NCBI GenBank assembly: GCA_016932075.1
Contig: JAFGDP010000123.1
Span: 1-64,000, forward strand
DNA: 64,000 bases
Origin: Chitinispirillaceae bacterium
Lineage (GTDB): Bacteria; Fibrobacterota; Chitinivibrionia; Chitinivibrionales; Chitinispirillaceae
Direction: 5' to 3'
The notes under the pieces: generated by a model
Database searches by the model: none
What the model saw: the letters and a program-made list of their open reading frames with translations, nothing else
What the model was told of the DNA's origin: nothing
Translations under genes and position numbers: made by a program
Shown: positions 1 through 7,545 of the stretch, piece after piece
Position numbering within the stretch: position 1 is the stretch's first letter
Layout: each line of letters starts with the position of its first letter

Positions 1-1
1 G

Positions 2-1675
2 CCCGACAGCACCGCCCCCGACAGCACCGGAACCCCACCGGATTCGGGCGGACTCGGGCAGCGCGGCAGCGCCGGCGGCGCGCTTGAACTGTCGATCTCC
101 CTTCCCGCCGACCAATCGGTCGTCACGCAGTCTCCGGTCCTTGTCAGAGGAAGGACCTCCCGCGGTGCCTTGGTGACGCTGGCCGGCAAGGAAGCGGCGG
201 TCGCGGCCGACGGATCGTTCTCTGATTTCGTGGAGATGCAGCCCGGCAATAATACCATTCAGGTAGCGGCCATGCGCGGCGAAGAGGTGACGAATCTCGC
301 ACTTGCCATTACCTATCAGCCGCCGCTCTTCCTCAACGTGACGAACATAATAGACAATATGGTGGTGGTCGCACCAGAGCTCCAGCTTGAGATCGAACTC
401 ACCGAAGGCGCCGAATATTCGGTGAACGGCGTCAAGGGAGCGGCCAAGGTGACTTTGACACAGGGAAGAAACCAGATCGTGGTCACCGCATGGGACCGCT
501 GGAACAACCGCACCGAAAAAACCTTTCTTGTTAACTACCGGCCCGTTACCGGGTTCGTGCTCGACGTCGCGGCACCCAGGGATAACGCCACGGTGACCGC
601 TCCCATGATACCGGTGGTCGGCAGCACGTCGCCCGGAGCGCGCGTCACGGTCAACGGAATCCCGGCGGCCGTGAATCCCGGCGGGTTCTTCAGCACGCAG
701 GTGCCGATCCCGGATGAGGCGCGGGACTATGTACTCACGGTGATTGCCCGGTCCAATGAGGGCGAGGAAAAAAGCGTGGAACGGACCGTAACCTATGCGC
801 CGCCGCACAAGCCGCTCGACCTTGTCATTTCGTCACCGGCGCAGGGCCAGGTCATCAAACAGTCGTCAATCCACGTATCAGGAAAAACCAGTCCGGGCGC
901 GACCGTTAAAATCAACGGCAGGCCGGCAGTGGTTTCGGGAACCGGCATTATTTCCATGGACCTGCAGGTGAGCGAAAAGGACATCGGCGGCTTTGACCTG
1001 GAGGTCATCGCATCCCGTGATGACAAGGAAATGACAAAAACCATTTCGGTCAAAGTCGATATCAATTCTCCGCAGATCAACACGAGCAAGCCCCGGATTC
1101 AGGTTACCGGGCTCGGAAGACAGGCGACGCGTACTGCCCAGCTCCCGCTCCAAATATTTGACCAGACCGCCGGCGACCAGGTCGCGGTCACGGTCACCAA
1201 CAACGGCATTGCCGATAAATTCACCCTTGAAACAGGCGGCCGTGAAACAATCGTATTGAACGAAGGGAAAAACACGCTCCAGATAACGGCCCGCGACCTG
1301 GCCGGCAATCCGGCCGTGCCGGTACAATCCACCATTTACTATCTGCCCGGCCCCATGGAGATATCCGTTATCGAGCCGCCTGACAATCCGATCACCATCG
1401 ATGACCTTCCGCCCTGGCCACGGGGCGCTGCGCAGTCCATGAAGGTGCGGTTCAGGCTCGAGATCAAGGACAACATCGGCACCGTACCCGAATCGATCAG
1501 GTACTGCCGCATCACCTCTTCGAGCGGCCAGACCGTGGTGCTCAAGAACGAGCGCAACTATTACTATTACGGCGACGTGCCGGTGGGCCGCGGCAACACG
1601 GTGTTCACCATTCAGGTCGAGGACTGGGCCGGAAACATCAAGCAGAGACGGGTTGAGGCGAGGATCGCGCAATAG
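2..1675 (+). CDS. Secreted/surface protein with tandem Ig-like (glucodextranase-B-like) domains, 5' partial
   Basis: The reading frame is open from the window edge, so the N-terminus lies upstream; 557 codons are visible. It opens with a Pro/Asp/Ser/Thr/Gly linker, then at least three beta-sandwich repeats. The repeats share a pattern of S-P-x-x-x-x-V plus G-x-T-S-P-G-A-x-V-x-V-N-G (for instance near residues 195-215 and 285-310), typical of bacterial Ig-like or glucodextranase domain B modules. Cysteines are almost absent, as expected for an exported adhesive or cell-wall protein. The C-terminus (KQRRVEARIAQ) has no anchor. A FecR-type or peptidoglycan-binding N-terminus is common in such proteins but is not visible here. 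Function is unassigned; surface attachment or envelope scaffold is an inference. Confidence 0.7.
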   Translation, partial: PDSTAPDSTGTPPDSGGLGQRGSAGGALELSISLPADQSVVTQSPVLVRGRTSRGALVTLAGKEAAVAADGSFSDFVEMQPGNNTIQVAAMRGEEVTNLALAITYQPPLFLNVTNIIDNMVVVAPELQLEIELTEGAEYSVNGVKGAAKVTLTQGRNQIVVTAWDRWNNRTEKTFLVNYRPVTGFVLDVAAPRDNATVTAPMIPVVGSTSPGARVTVNGIPAAVNPGGFFSTQVPIPDEARDYVLTVIARSNEGEEKSVERTVTYAPPHKPLDLVISSPAQGQVIKQSSIHVSGKTSPGATVKINGRPAVVSGTGIISMDLQVSEKDIGGFDLEVIASRDDKEMTKTISVKVDINSPQINTSKPRIQVTGLGRQATRTAQLPLQIFDQTAGDQVAVTVTNNGIADKFTLETGGRETIVLNEGKNTLQITARDLAGNPAVPVQSTIYYLPGPMEISVIEPPDNPITIDDLPPWPRGAAQSMKVRFRLEIKDNIGTVPESIRYCRITSSSGQTVVLKNERNYYYYGDVPVGRGNTVFTIQVEDWAGNIKQRRVEARIAQ

Positions 1676-1681
1676 GAGCAG

Positions 1682-2026
1682 TTATAAAGCGAGAGCGAGC
1701 CTGATACCATCTTCAACTTCCTGCACAACGGTTTCGGGAAGTTTCGATACACGTTCGACCAAGCTGCTTTTATCGATTGTCACTATCTGCGAAGCAACGA
1801 CCACCGATTCCCTGTCCAAGCGGCTGATACGTTGAAGCAACAGCACATTTCCTGGCGCCTGAGCAAGACGAACTGTTGACGTTATCGCTGCAACAATGAC
1901 CGTCGATATGGCGCTCCGGTTAAAATCATCTGATTGAAGAACGAGGACCGGACGCCTGTACCCGGGCTCGGATCCTTCCGGAATCGGCAGTTCCGCCCAC
2001 CAGATCTCGCCGCGTTTAATCACCAC
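1682..2026 (-). CDS. mazF: MazF/PemK-family endoribonuclease toxin
   Basis: This 114-residue protein has the MazF/PemK fold signature: an N-terminal KRGEIWWAELP, then RRPVLVLQSDDFN, then a central ITST strand, and a late Q-I-V-T-I-D-K segment. The family cleaves single-stranded mRNA at short sequence motifs when freed from its antitoxin. It overlaps the upstream antitoxin gene by 7 bases, the usual arrangement for a translationally coupled toxin-antitoxin pair. The length is normal (110-120 aa) and no frameshift is seen, so the toxin looks intact. It ends 6 bases from the convergent Ig-like gene. The cleavage specificity cannot be read from the sequence. Confidence 0.92.
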   Translation of the reverse strand: MVIKRGEIWWAELPIPEGSEPGYRRPVLVLQSDDFNRSAISTVIVAAITSTVRLAQAPGNVLLLQRISRLDRESVVVASQIVTIDKSSLVERVSKLPETVVQEVEDGIRLALAL

Positions 2027-2265
2027 ACTCCTTTGCGTAATGTATTCATTTGCAATGTAACAAGCGTATCAGAAACACCGGCCTCTGATTGTTCTAATCC
2101 GCCATATACCTGATTCAATCGCTCGGTGACATCGCTGTGCGAGATATCATGCAAGTAGTGCGATACGGCATTTGAAAAAAAACGGCTTCGAGAAATGCCC
2201 ATTTTCTTGGCGGCACGTTCCGATGATCTAAACAAGCGGTCGGGGATTGAAATTGCGGTCTTCAT
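2020..2265 (-). CDS. mazE: MazE-type ribbon-helix-helix antitoxin
   Basis: This 81-residue protein has an N-terminal ribbon-helix-helix DNA-binding domain (MKTAISIPDRLF strand, then helices around ERAAKKMGISRSRFFSNAV). A flexible acidic tail follows, with DVTERLNQVY, which in this MazE subfamily wraps the toxin. It is the first gene of the pair and should both neutralise MazF and repress the operon. A near-perfect palindrome that overlaps the predicted promoter lies 6 bases upstream of the start codon, consistent with autorepression. It is intact and of normal length. Confidence 0.88.
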   Translation of the reverse strand: MKTAISIPDRLFRSSERAAKKMGISRSRFFSNAVSHYLHDISHSDVTERLNQVYGGLEQSEAGVSDTLVTLQMNTLRKGVW

Positions 2266-2271
2266 AGTAAT

Positions 2272-2302
2272 AAGTATAACTCAGGTTATACTTCCCGGTC
2301 AA
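2272..2302 (-). promoter_or_regulatory. mazEF promoter overlapped by a perfect palindromic operator
   Basis: AAGTATAAC (2272-2280) and GTTATACTT (2285-2293) form a perfect 9-bp inverted repeat with a 4-base spacer just upstream of mazE. On the minus strand a TTGACC -35 (2297-2302) and a TATACT -10 (2273-2278) with an 18-base spacer place the palindrome on the -10 and spacer. A ribbon-helix-helix dimer pair bound here would block RNA polymerase. The sequence is seen directly; operator function is inferred from the family habit of autoregulation. Confidence 0.72.
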
Positions 2303-2323
2303 TTGTTATGGCCAGCATACCGG

Positions 2324-2869
2324 TCAAAACGGAGAATATAACTCCTTCAGGCTTCCCAGCTCCCCATCCTTCTTCGACAGCACCGGGTATTCCACCGGCC
2401 ACCGGATACCGATATCCGGATCATCCCATCTGATGCCGCTGTCATGCGCGGCTGAATAGGGCACATCCACCTTGTACTGCACCTCGCAATTTTCAGCAAG
2501 CGTGCAGAAACCATGCGCAAAACCGGCCGGCACGAACAGCATGAGAAAATTCTTTGCCGAAAGCTCGAATCCCTCCCATTTGCCGAACGTCGGCGATCCT
2601 TTACGCAGGTCAACAACCACGTCGAACACCGATCCGGCCGTCACCCTCACCAGCTTGTGTTGCGCAAACGGCGGCATTTGAAAGTGAAGGCCCCGCACCA
2701 CCCCCTTCTGGACGGAGCGGGAATGGTTGTCCTGGACAAACACGGTCTCAATCCCGCCTTGTGCGAACTTGTCCCGCGCATAGCTCTCCACAAAAAAACC
2801 GCGGTGATCGCCGTGCACATCCGGTTTGACAAGGATCACGCCGGATAGTGTCGCGGGTGAGAATTCCAT
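2324..2869 (-). CDS. rfbC: dTDP-4-dehydrorhamnose 3,5-epimerase
   Basis: RfbC epimerises C3 and C5 of dTDP-4-keto-6-deoxyglucose, the third step of dTDP-L-rhamnose synthesis in the cytoplasm. The 181-residue sequence has family marks in order: DHRGFFVESY, VQDNHSRS, VRGLHFQMPPFAQHKLVRV with the catalytic His, the DLRKGSPTFGKW strand and PAGFAHGFC with the second active-site region. It follows rfbA with a 14-base gap, so the two are co-transcribed. rfbB and rfbD are not in the window. Rhamnose would go to O-antigen or another surface glycan. Confidence 0.96.
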   Translation of the reverse strand: MEFSPATLSGVILVKPDVHGDHRGFFVESYARDKFAQGGIETVFVQDNHSRSVQKGVVRGLHFQMPPFAQHKLVRVTAGSVFDVVVDLRKGSPTFGKWEGFELSAKNFLMLFVPAGFAHGFCTLAENCEVQYKVDVPYSAAHDSGIRWDDPDIGIRWPVEYPVLSKKDGELGSLKELYSPF

Positions 2870-2883
2870 TTCAGGACTCGCTT

Positions 2884-3753
2884 CTATCGCTCAGTGCCGA
2901 GCGCGTGCAGATACTTGCCATATTCGTTCTTCTTCATGGGCGCGGCCAGCCGCACAACCTCTTTTTTTGAAATATACCCGAGCCGGTACGCGATCTCCTC
3001 GGGGCAGCTAACCTTGAGCCCCTGGCGCGCCTGGATCGTTGCGACAAACTCTGCCGCCTGCAGCATCGACTCATGGGTGCCGGTGTCAAGCCATGCGATA
3101 CCGCGGCCGAGGGCCACCACCTGCAGCATGCCCATTTTCAAATACCTTCGGTTGAGGTCGGTGATCTCGAGCTCGCCGCGGTCGGAAGGCTTGAGCTCTG
3201 CCGCATAGTCTGCGACATGGTTATCGTAAAAGTACAGACCGGTAACGGCCAGGTTTGATCTCGGACTGGCAGGCTTCTCTTCAAGGCTTTTCGCTTTGCC
3301 ATCAGATCCGACCTCCACCACGCCATACCGCTCCGGATCAGTCACCCGGTACGCAAAAATCGTTGCCCCGTCTTTCTGACATATGGCAGCTTGCAGGCTT
3401 TCCACCAGTCCGTGACCCCAGAAGATATTGTCGCCAAGAACGAGCGCAACACGGTCCTTTGCAATAAATTCCCTGCCGATGATGAACGCATGGGCCAGCC
3501 CTTCGGGCCTGGGCTGCTCTGCATAGGAAATCGACAGGCCCCACTGTGCCCCGCTGCCCAGAAGCCGCTTGAAATTCGGCGCGTCCTCAGGCGTCGTGAT
3601 CACGAGAATGTCCCTGATCTTCGCAAGCATGAGGATCGAGAGCGGATAGTAGATCATGGGCTTGTCATACACCGGAATGAGCTGCTTTGAGACGCCGCGG
3701 GTAAGCGGATACAGCCGCGTTCCTGAACCTCCTGCGAGAATGATGCCTTTCAT
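2884..3753 (-). CDS. rfbA: Glucose-1-phosphate thymidylyltransferase
   Basis: RfbA makes dTDP-glucose from dTTP and glucose-1-phosphate, the entry step to dTDP-rhamnose. The 289-residue protein begins [18 protein letters not shown], the nucleotidyltransferase pyrophosphorylase loop, followed by [17 protein letters not shown], the GDNIFWGHG metal/nucleotide region, [10 protein letters not shown] and [13 protein letters not shown]. The length is typical for the short RmlA family. The start at 3753 has a purine-rich GGGACGG before ATG. It is transcribed towards rfbC and divergently from the XerC-like recombinase. Confidence 0.97.
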   Translation of the reverse strand: MKGIILAGGSGTRLYPLTRGVSKQLIPVYDKPMIYYPLSILMLAKIRDILVITTPEDAPNFKRLLGSGAQWGLSISYAEQPRPEGLAHAFIIGREFIAKDRVALVLGDNIFWGHGLVESLQAAICQKDGATIFAYRVTDPERYGVVEVGSDGKAKSLEEKPASPRSNLAVTGLYFYDNHVADYAAELKPSDRGELEITDLNRRYLKMGMLQVVALGRGIAWLDTGTHESMLQAAEFVATIQARQGLKVSCPEEIAYRLGYISKKEVVRLAAPMKKNEYGKYLHALGTER

Positions 3754-3820
3754 ATCGCCGTCCCTTGGTGCAAGGTTTGCGCTGGCTTTTAAGAATGTCT
3801 AAATATACTTTTTCAGCAGT

Positions 3821-4768
3821 ATGCCATTGAACAATCCCCTACCATCAATCTCCTTGTCTTCGTTAATAAAAGCAACAGAGCAGTTTTTCTCCTGCCTCGA
3901 AAAAGAAAAGGGATTTTCAGTTCATACGCTGAAGGCATACCGACAGGACCTTGACCAATTCAGGTTATTTCTCTGCAGTCAGGACACACCCCCGTCCCTT
4001 GAAAAGGCGATGGACAGGAAAATGTTGCGCGCATTCACCTTTTCCCTGAGCAGGAAAAAATTGCGGCCGCGTACCATTGCGCGCAAAATCGCTGCCGTAA
4101 AATCCTTTTCCCGCTTCTGTACGCGGCGGCATCTGGTAGGGCACAACGCGGCAAAACTCCTTTCCGCGCCGAAAATCGACAAGCCGCTCCCGGCCTTTCT
4201 CACCAGGACCCAGACGGACCGACTCTTACCCCCGCCACAGAACAGTCCTGCGGATGTGCTGCGGAACCACGCCATCATCGAGTTTTTCTACGGCAGCGGC
4301 ATCAGGCTTTCTGAGCTGCAGGCGCTGACCATCGGTGCGATCGATACCCGTAACGCGACCGTGCGGGTCATGGGAAAAGGCCGCAAGGAGCGGATCGTGC
4401 CCCTGACCGCGACTGCGCTTTCTTCCATGGAACAGTACCTGAACAAACGCGCCGCTTCGCGCGCTCCCGATTCCCCGCTGTTCACGAGCAGCAAAGGCCG
4501 GCCCCTTTCCCGGCGACAGATCCAGCGCATCGTGAACAAGGAGCTTGCCCTGGTGAGCCAGCAGAAAAAGAGGAGCCCGCACGTGCTGCGCCACTCGTTC
4601 GCCACCCACCTCATGGACGCGGGGGCGGACATCCGGGCGGTCAAGGAACTCTTAGGCCACGCCTCGCTTGCCACCACCCAGATCTATACCCATGTTTCGC
4701 GGGAGCATCTGCTCAAGGCGTATAAGCAGGCGCATCCGAGGGCGGAAAAAACAAAGGAAGGACAATAA
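3821..4768 (+). CDS. xerC: Tyrosine recombinase XerC-like
   Basis: XerC/XerD enzymes resolve chromosome dimers at dif near division. This 315-residue protein has the N-terminal SAM-like core-binding domain (about residues 13-100) and the C-terminal catalytic domain. All catalytic residues are visible: R in GSGIRLSEL, K in GKGRKER, HVLR in SPHVLRHSFATHL, H in LLGHASL, and the nucleophile Y in TTQIYTHV. The length and the full active site fit a housekeeping Xer enzyme rather than a decayed integrase. No clear Shine-Dalgarno precedes the ATG. A mobile-element integrase is possible given the neighbouring toxin remnant, but no attachment site was seen. Confidence 0.9.
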   Translation: MPLNNPLPSISLSSLIKATEQFFSCLEKEKGFSVHTLKAYRQDLDQFRLFLCSQDTPPSLEKAMDRKMLRAFTFSLSRKKLRPRTIARKIAAVKSFSRFCTRRHLVGHNAAKLLSAPKIDKPLPAFLTRTQTDRLLPPPQNSPADVLRNHAIIEFFYGSGIRLSELQALTIGAIDTRNATVRVMGKGRKERIVPLTATALSSMEQYLNKRAASRAPDSPLFTSSKGRPLSRRQIQRIVNKELALVSQQKKRSPHVLRHSFATHLMDAGADIRAVKELLGHASLATTQIYTHVSREHLLKAYKQAHPRAEKTKEGQ

Positions 4769-4772
4769 TTTA

Positions 4773-4838
4773 TCACATTTCCTGGATCATTCGGTCATAC
4801 TCTGCATGCGAACCGATCCAGAACCATATCATATAGGT
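4773..4838 (-). pseudogene. C-terminal scrap of a RelE/HigB-like toxin
   Basis: On the minus strand this stretch encodes a short peptide ending in YMIWFWIGSHAEYDRMIQEM and a stop. The pattern W-x-G-S-H-A-E-Y-D resembles the conserved C-terminus of RelE/HigB-superfamily toxins. It is preceded immediately by an in-frame TAA at 4839-4841, and I could not find the body of the toxin in any frame upstream. It therefore looks like a truncated remnant beside the recombinase gene. The assignment rests on a short motif and is tentative. Confidence 0.4.
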
Positions 4839-5131
4839 TTACCAAACCGGAAAATTATCGGGAATACCCTGTGCGTTCACTATGAAGAGGCGGCCGGGGA
4901 ATGGGGGCTGGAAAGGCAAGGAACGGGAAGAGAATAGTCACCAGTCTGCACCCGTCTTCAAATCCAAATCCTCTACAAAGATCCCTCACGATCAGCATGC
5001 CGACAAAAAGACATAGACCTAAACTATCCTCCTTATTTGACTGACCCGCTTCCGTCATGATACCATTCAAACATCAATTCGCTCTTGGATCAAACATCGG
5101 GAGCGTGGTCACCTTTTCGAACGGAACCATC
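4839..5131. other. Gene-poor stretch after xerC
   Basis: Between the toxin-like scrap and the next lipoprotein gene I see no convincing gene, terminator hairpin or known RNA. The short open frames here lack ribosome binding sites and protein-like composition. The purine-rich segment around 4883-4935 is unusual in base composition but shows no obvious structure. Confidence 0.4.
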
Positions 5132-6301
5132 ATGAAACGCACAGCGATCGCGATCCTGACCGTTTTTTTCTGCGGCATCCTCGCCTGCACCTCGTCAAAG
5201 AAAATGCTCGAACAGCACCATTACGACAGTGCGGTTGCAAAATCAACCAAGGCGCTCATGAAAAATCCCGGCAACAAGAAAGAGATCAATGTGCTGGCAC
5301 AGGCATATACCCTTGCCAATGACCAGGACAGGCAGCGGATAAAATTCCTCAAGCAGAGCAAGGAACCGCAGGTATGGGAGGAGATTCACGAGCGCTACCT
5401 TCGGCTGAAAAACCGGCAGAACCTGGTACAGCCGCTCCCCCTCTCGGTCAAGAAACGCGTCAATGACGCGTACGTTGATTATGACCAGAATATCATCGAG
5501 GCAAAACGCAAGGCCGCAGACTATCTTTTCAGCGAAGGGACCGCGTTTCTTGCCAAGAACGACCGGTACAGCGCGCGGGAAGCGTATGACCGGTTCACGC
5601 GGGTCAAGCGGTACCTGCCTGCGTATGAAGGAATCGACGACAAAATCGATGCTGCCCGGGCACAGGCGTTTTCCTTTGTGCTGTTCAGAATCCAGAACAA
5701 ATCCGGGAAATCGCTCTCACCGGCATTTGAAGAGGACCTGCTCAAGATCGGACTTACAGACCAGGACTACCAGTGGATCGCCTTCAACACGCGTCCCGCT
5801 CCCGCTACCAAGTACGACTTCACGGTCGTGCTCACGATCAGGAAGATCGAGGTCTCGCCCGAGCTTTCGACCTCGTCTCATTCCGAAGAAGCCAAAGATA
5901 TTGAAGACGGGTGGGAGTACGTGCTCGACGCTAACGGCAACGTACAAAAGGACTCCCTGGGCAATGACATGAAACAGACCACATACAAAACCCTGCGCTG
6001 CTCTGTCGTGCGCTTTTCGCTTGGCAAAACAGCCACGGTCAGCGCTACGCTCGATTTTCTGGACAATGCAGCCGGCGGTCAAATGATAAAATCCGATCCG
6101 GTTTCAGCTCAGTCCAAATTCGAATTTGTTTATGCCGTGGCCAAGGGCGACAAGGAGGCGCTCAGCGACGAGACCCGCAAACTCACCGCCCTGAAAATCG
6201 CCCCGTTTCCCTCGAACGAGGAGATGATTCTGCAGACCGCGGAACGGCTCAAGCAGCATACCAAGGAGATCATTCACGCGAACCAGGAGCTGCTGCAATA
6301 A
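5132..6301 (+). CDS. Lipoprotein with N-terminal TPR-like helices, unknown function
   Basis: I chose the ATG at 5132 because it gives a clean lipoprotein signal: MKRTAIAILTVFFCGILAC, with the lipobox I-L-A-C. The frame stays open upstream to 5057, but that extension is not signal-like. The mature 370-odd residues begin with a helical solenoid-like region (HHYDSAVAKSTKALMKNPGNKKEINVLAQAYTLA) resembling TPR repeats. A mixed alpha/beta region follows with a charged central segment (STSSHSEEAKDIEDGWEYVLDANG described by position near residues 255-290). I do not recognise the family. It is probably anchored in the inner leaflet of the outer membrane. Confidence 0.75.
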   Translation: MKRTAIAILTVFFCGILACTSSKKMLEQHHYDSAVAKSTKALMKNPGNKKEINVLAQAYTLANDQDRQRIKFLKQSKEPQVWEEIHERYLRLKNRQNLVQPLPLSVKKRVNDAYVDYDQNIIEAKRKAADYLFSEGTAFLAKNDRYSAREAYDRFTRVKRYLPAYEGIDDKIDAARAQAFSFVLFRIQNKSGKSLSPAFEEDLLKIGLTDQDYQWIAFNTRPAPATKYDFTVVLTIRKIEVSPELSTSSHSEEAKDIEDGWEYVLDANGNVQKDSLGNDMKQTTYKTLRCSVVRFSLGKTATVSATLDFLDNAAGGQMIKSDPVSAQSKFEFVYAVAKGDKEALSDETRKLTALKIAPFPSNEEMILQTAERLKQHTKEIIHANQELLQ

Positions 6302-6652
6302 CAAGCAGGTGCTTTTAAGCTTCTGGAAAACAATGACAATTCTGGGCACCCCGCTCCCCTTCGCTATATAGCTCAGGGTTGCGGCGGTTCTCCCTCCGGC
6401 TCTCGCCTTTAGGCGAGCCGGTATTTGCAGCCCTGCGGCATTCGCCTGGGTCTGCAAACACTGCCTGCTTCATTTCATTTCAGCAGGCACGCTCCGGTCC
6501 AACCTGGCGCGAAAACATACCAACAATGATGTAATTATAGCCAGGATCAAACTATTGTCGATGATCGAATCAACCGGGAAACAATTAGAATTATATGGTT
6601 TAATTCACCGCACTTCACGCACATGTATCTCCAGCGACATAAACAACGAACA
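6302..6652. other. Intergenic stretch containing a hairpin cluster
   Basis: No protein-like frame is present. The first half (6340-6490) is GC-rich and highly structured, with three hairpins described separately. The second half (6500-6650) is AT-rich with no recognised signal. The lipoprotein gene at 6653 ends here on the opposite strand, so this is a convergent junction where a terminator is expected. Confidence 0.5.
6396..6489. repeat. Three consecutive hairpins (REP-like or terminator cluster)
   Basis: Three inverted repeats follow one another: 6396-6421 (CCGGC plus TCGCCT against AGGCGA plus GCCGG with a 2-base bulge), 6424-6458 (TTTGCAG against CTGCAAA, 21-base loop) and 6462-6489 (TGCCTGCT against AGCAGGCA, 12-base loop). 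None is followed by a long T tract. The cluster lies between convergent genes, so it may block read-through, or it may be a dispersed repetitive extragenic palindrome. No second copy was noticed in this window. Confidence 0.55.
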
Positions 6653-7210
6653 CTATATTCCGTCAAGATCCAACATTAACGATGCCCCTGGAAATTCACT
6701 TGTCGTAACTCTTACCAACGTACTGTCATTTTCAATATACCACTCATATGCATTATCGTTTTCCAATAACGCATCATAATTTGCGTAGATAAAAACAGCC
6801 GCGCCGCCTTTGAATATGGGGCAATAGACTGAAGAACCGGCAGATGCTTTATGCAATATGCTTTTTGAATTTGAACGGTAATAGCCCAACAGGTAGATAT
6901 GGTCCAGCGGCTGCAGGTGCATGGTGGCAGTGGTAATGCCCACCGAAAAATTGGAATCGACGTTGCACTTAATGACGGATTCATTGCTGACCATACTATC
7001 AACGTACGTTGAAAGCGAATCATCGTATCTTCGCAAAAACGCTGCGAATCGTAACTGCGTGGAACAATCAAGCGTATCGCCGTTTTCATCAAGATCAAGC
7101 AGCGCATTGGCAACGGAAATTTTCCCGGAAACCGTGAAGTTTAAGACTGGAGGTTCTTCTTGGCTGCAGGAAAGAAAAACAATGAAGAATAGTGAGACAT
7201 ACCGTATCAT
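6653..7210 (-). CDS. Small lipoprotein, unknown function
   Basis: This 185-residue protein starts with a lipoprotein signal (MIRYVSLFFIVFLSCSQ, lipobox F-L-S-C). The mature part is Ser/Asn/Asp-rich with beta-strand-like stretches and several cysteines, with no recognisable domain. A purine stretch (GGAAAAG) precedes the ATG. Its base composition is clearly more AT-rich than its neighbours, in line with the whole 6500-7320 patch, which suggests later acquisition or relaxed selection. It stands alone, with no operon partner. Confidence 0.65.
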   Translation of the reverse strand: MIRYVSLFFIVFLSCSQEEPPVLNFTVSGKISVANALLDLDENGDTLDCSTQLRFAAFLRRYDDSLSTYVDSMVSNESVIKCNVDSNFSVGITTATMHLQPLDHIYLLGYYRSNSKSILHKASAGSSVYCPIFKGGAAVFIYANYDALLENDNAYEWYIENDSTLVRVTTSEFPGASLMLDLDGI

Positions 7211-7320
7211 GGCTTTTCCACTTCACCTAAGGGAAATTTATAATCATTAATTGCACCTGTCTATTGTTATATATAAAATATAATCAAACAAACAAACATT
7301 TAAAGCGGGTATTTTTAATC

Positions 7321-7545
7321 AACAGGAGCCGTAAATACACCATCTTCGGGAACAATCCCTATCCGTACGGGTCGAAATACACGTATGACAACGGCGGCGG
7401 TTATGTGATAACGCCCAGGGACCGTATTTTCAAGCGGCTCCACATGATCAGCCTCAAGATGTCGATGATCCTGGAGCAGGACCAGTACGCGTCGGCAACG
7501 GTCGGCAAGAGCAAGGGCCATGTGGCGTTCACGCTAAAAAAGCGG
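7321..7545 (+). pseudogene. Orphan gene fragment abutting the radical SAM gene
   Basis: In plus frame 1, codons from 7321 to about 7535 show strong G/C third positions and a protein-like translation (PYGSKYTYDNGGGYVITPRD, then an amphipathic helix KRLHMISLKMSMILEQDQYA). There is no credible start: upstream sequence turns abruptly AT-rich at about 7320. Downstream the frame runs straight into the antisense of the radical SAM gene, whose stop codon is at 7546-7548. It looks like an internal piece of a gene left by a rearrangement. I do not recognise the family. Confidence 0.5.

Noticed and set aside
3821..4768. XerC-like gene as the integrase of a genomic island
   Set aside because: It has full XerC length and motifs and there are no flanking direct repeats, adjacent tRNA or excisionase. 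Housekeeping Xer is simpler.
6360..6395. A TATAGCTCAGGG stretch similar to a tRNA D-arm
   Set aside because: No acceptor, anticodon or T-arm pairing can be formed around it; there is no matching GGTTCGA motif downstream.
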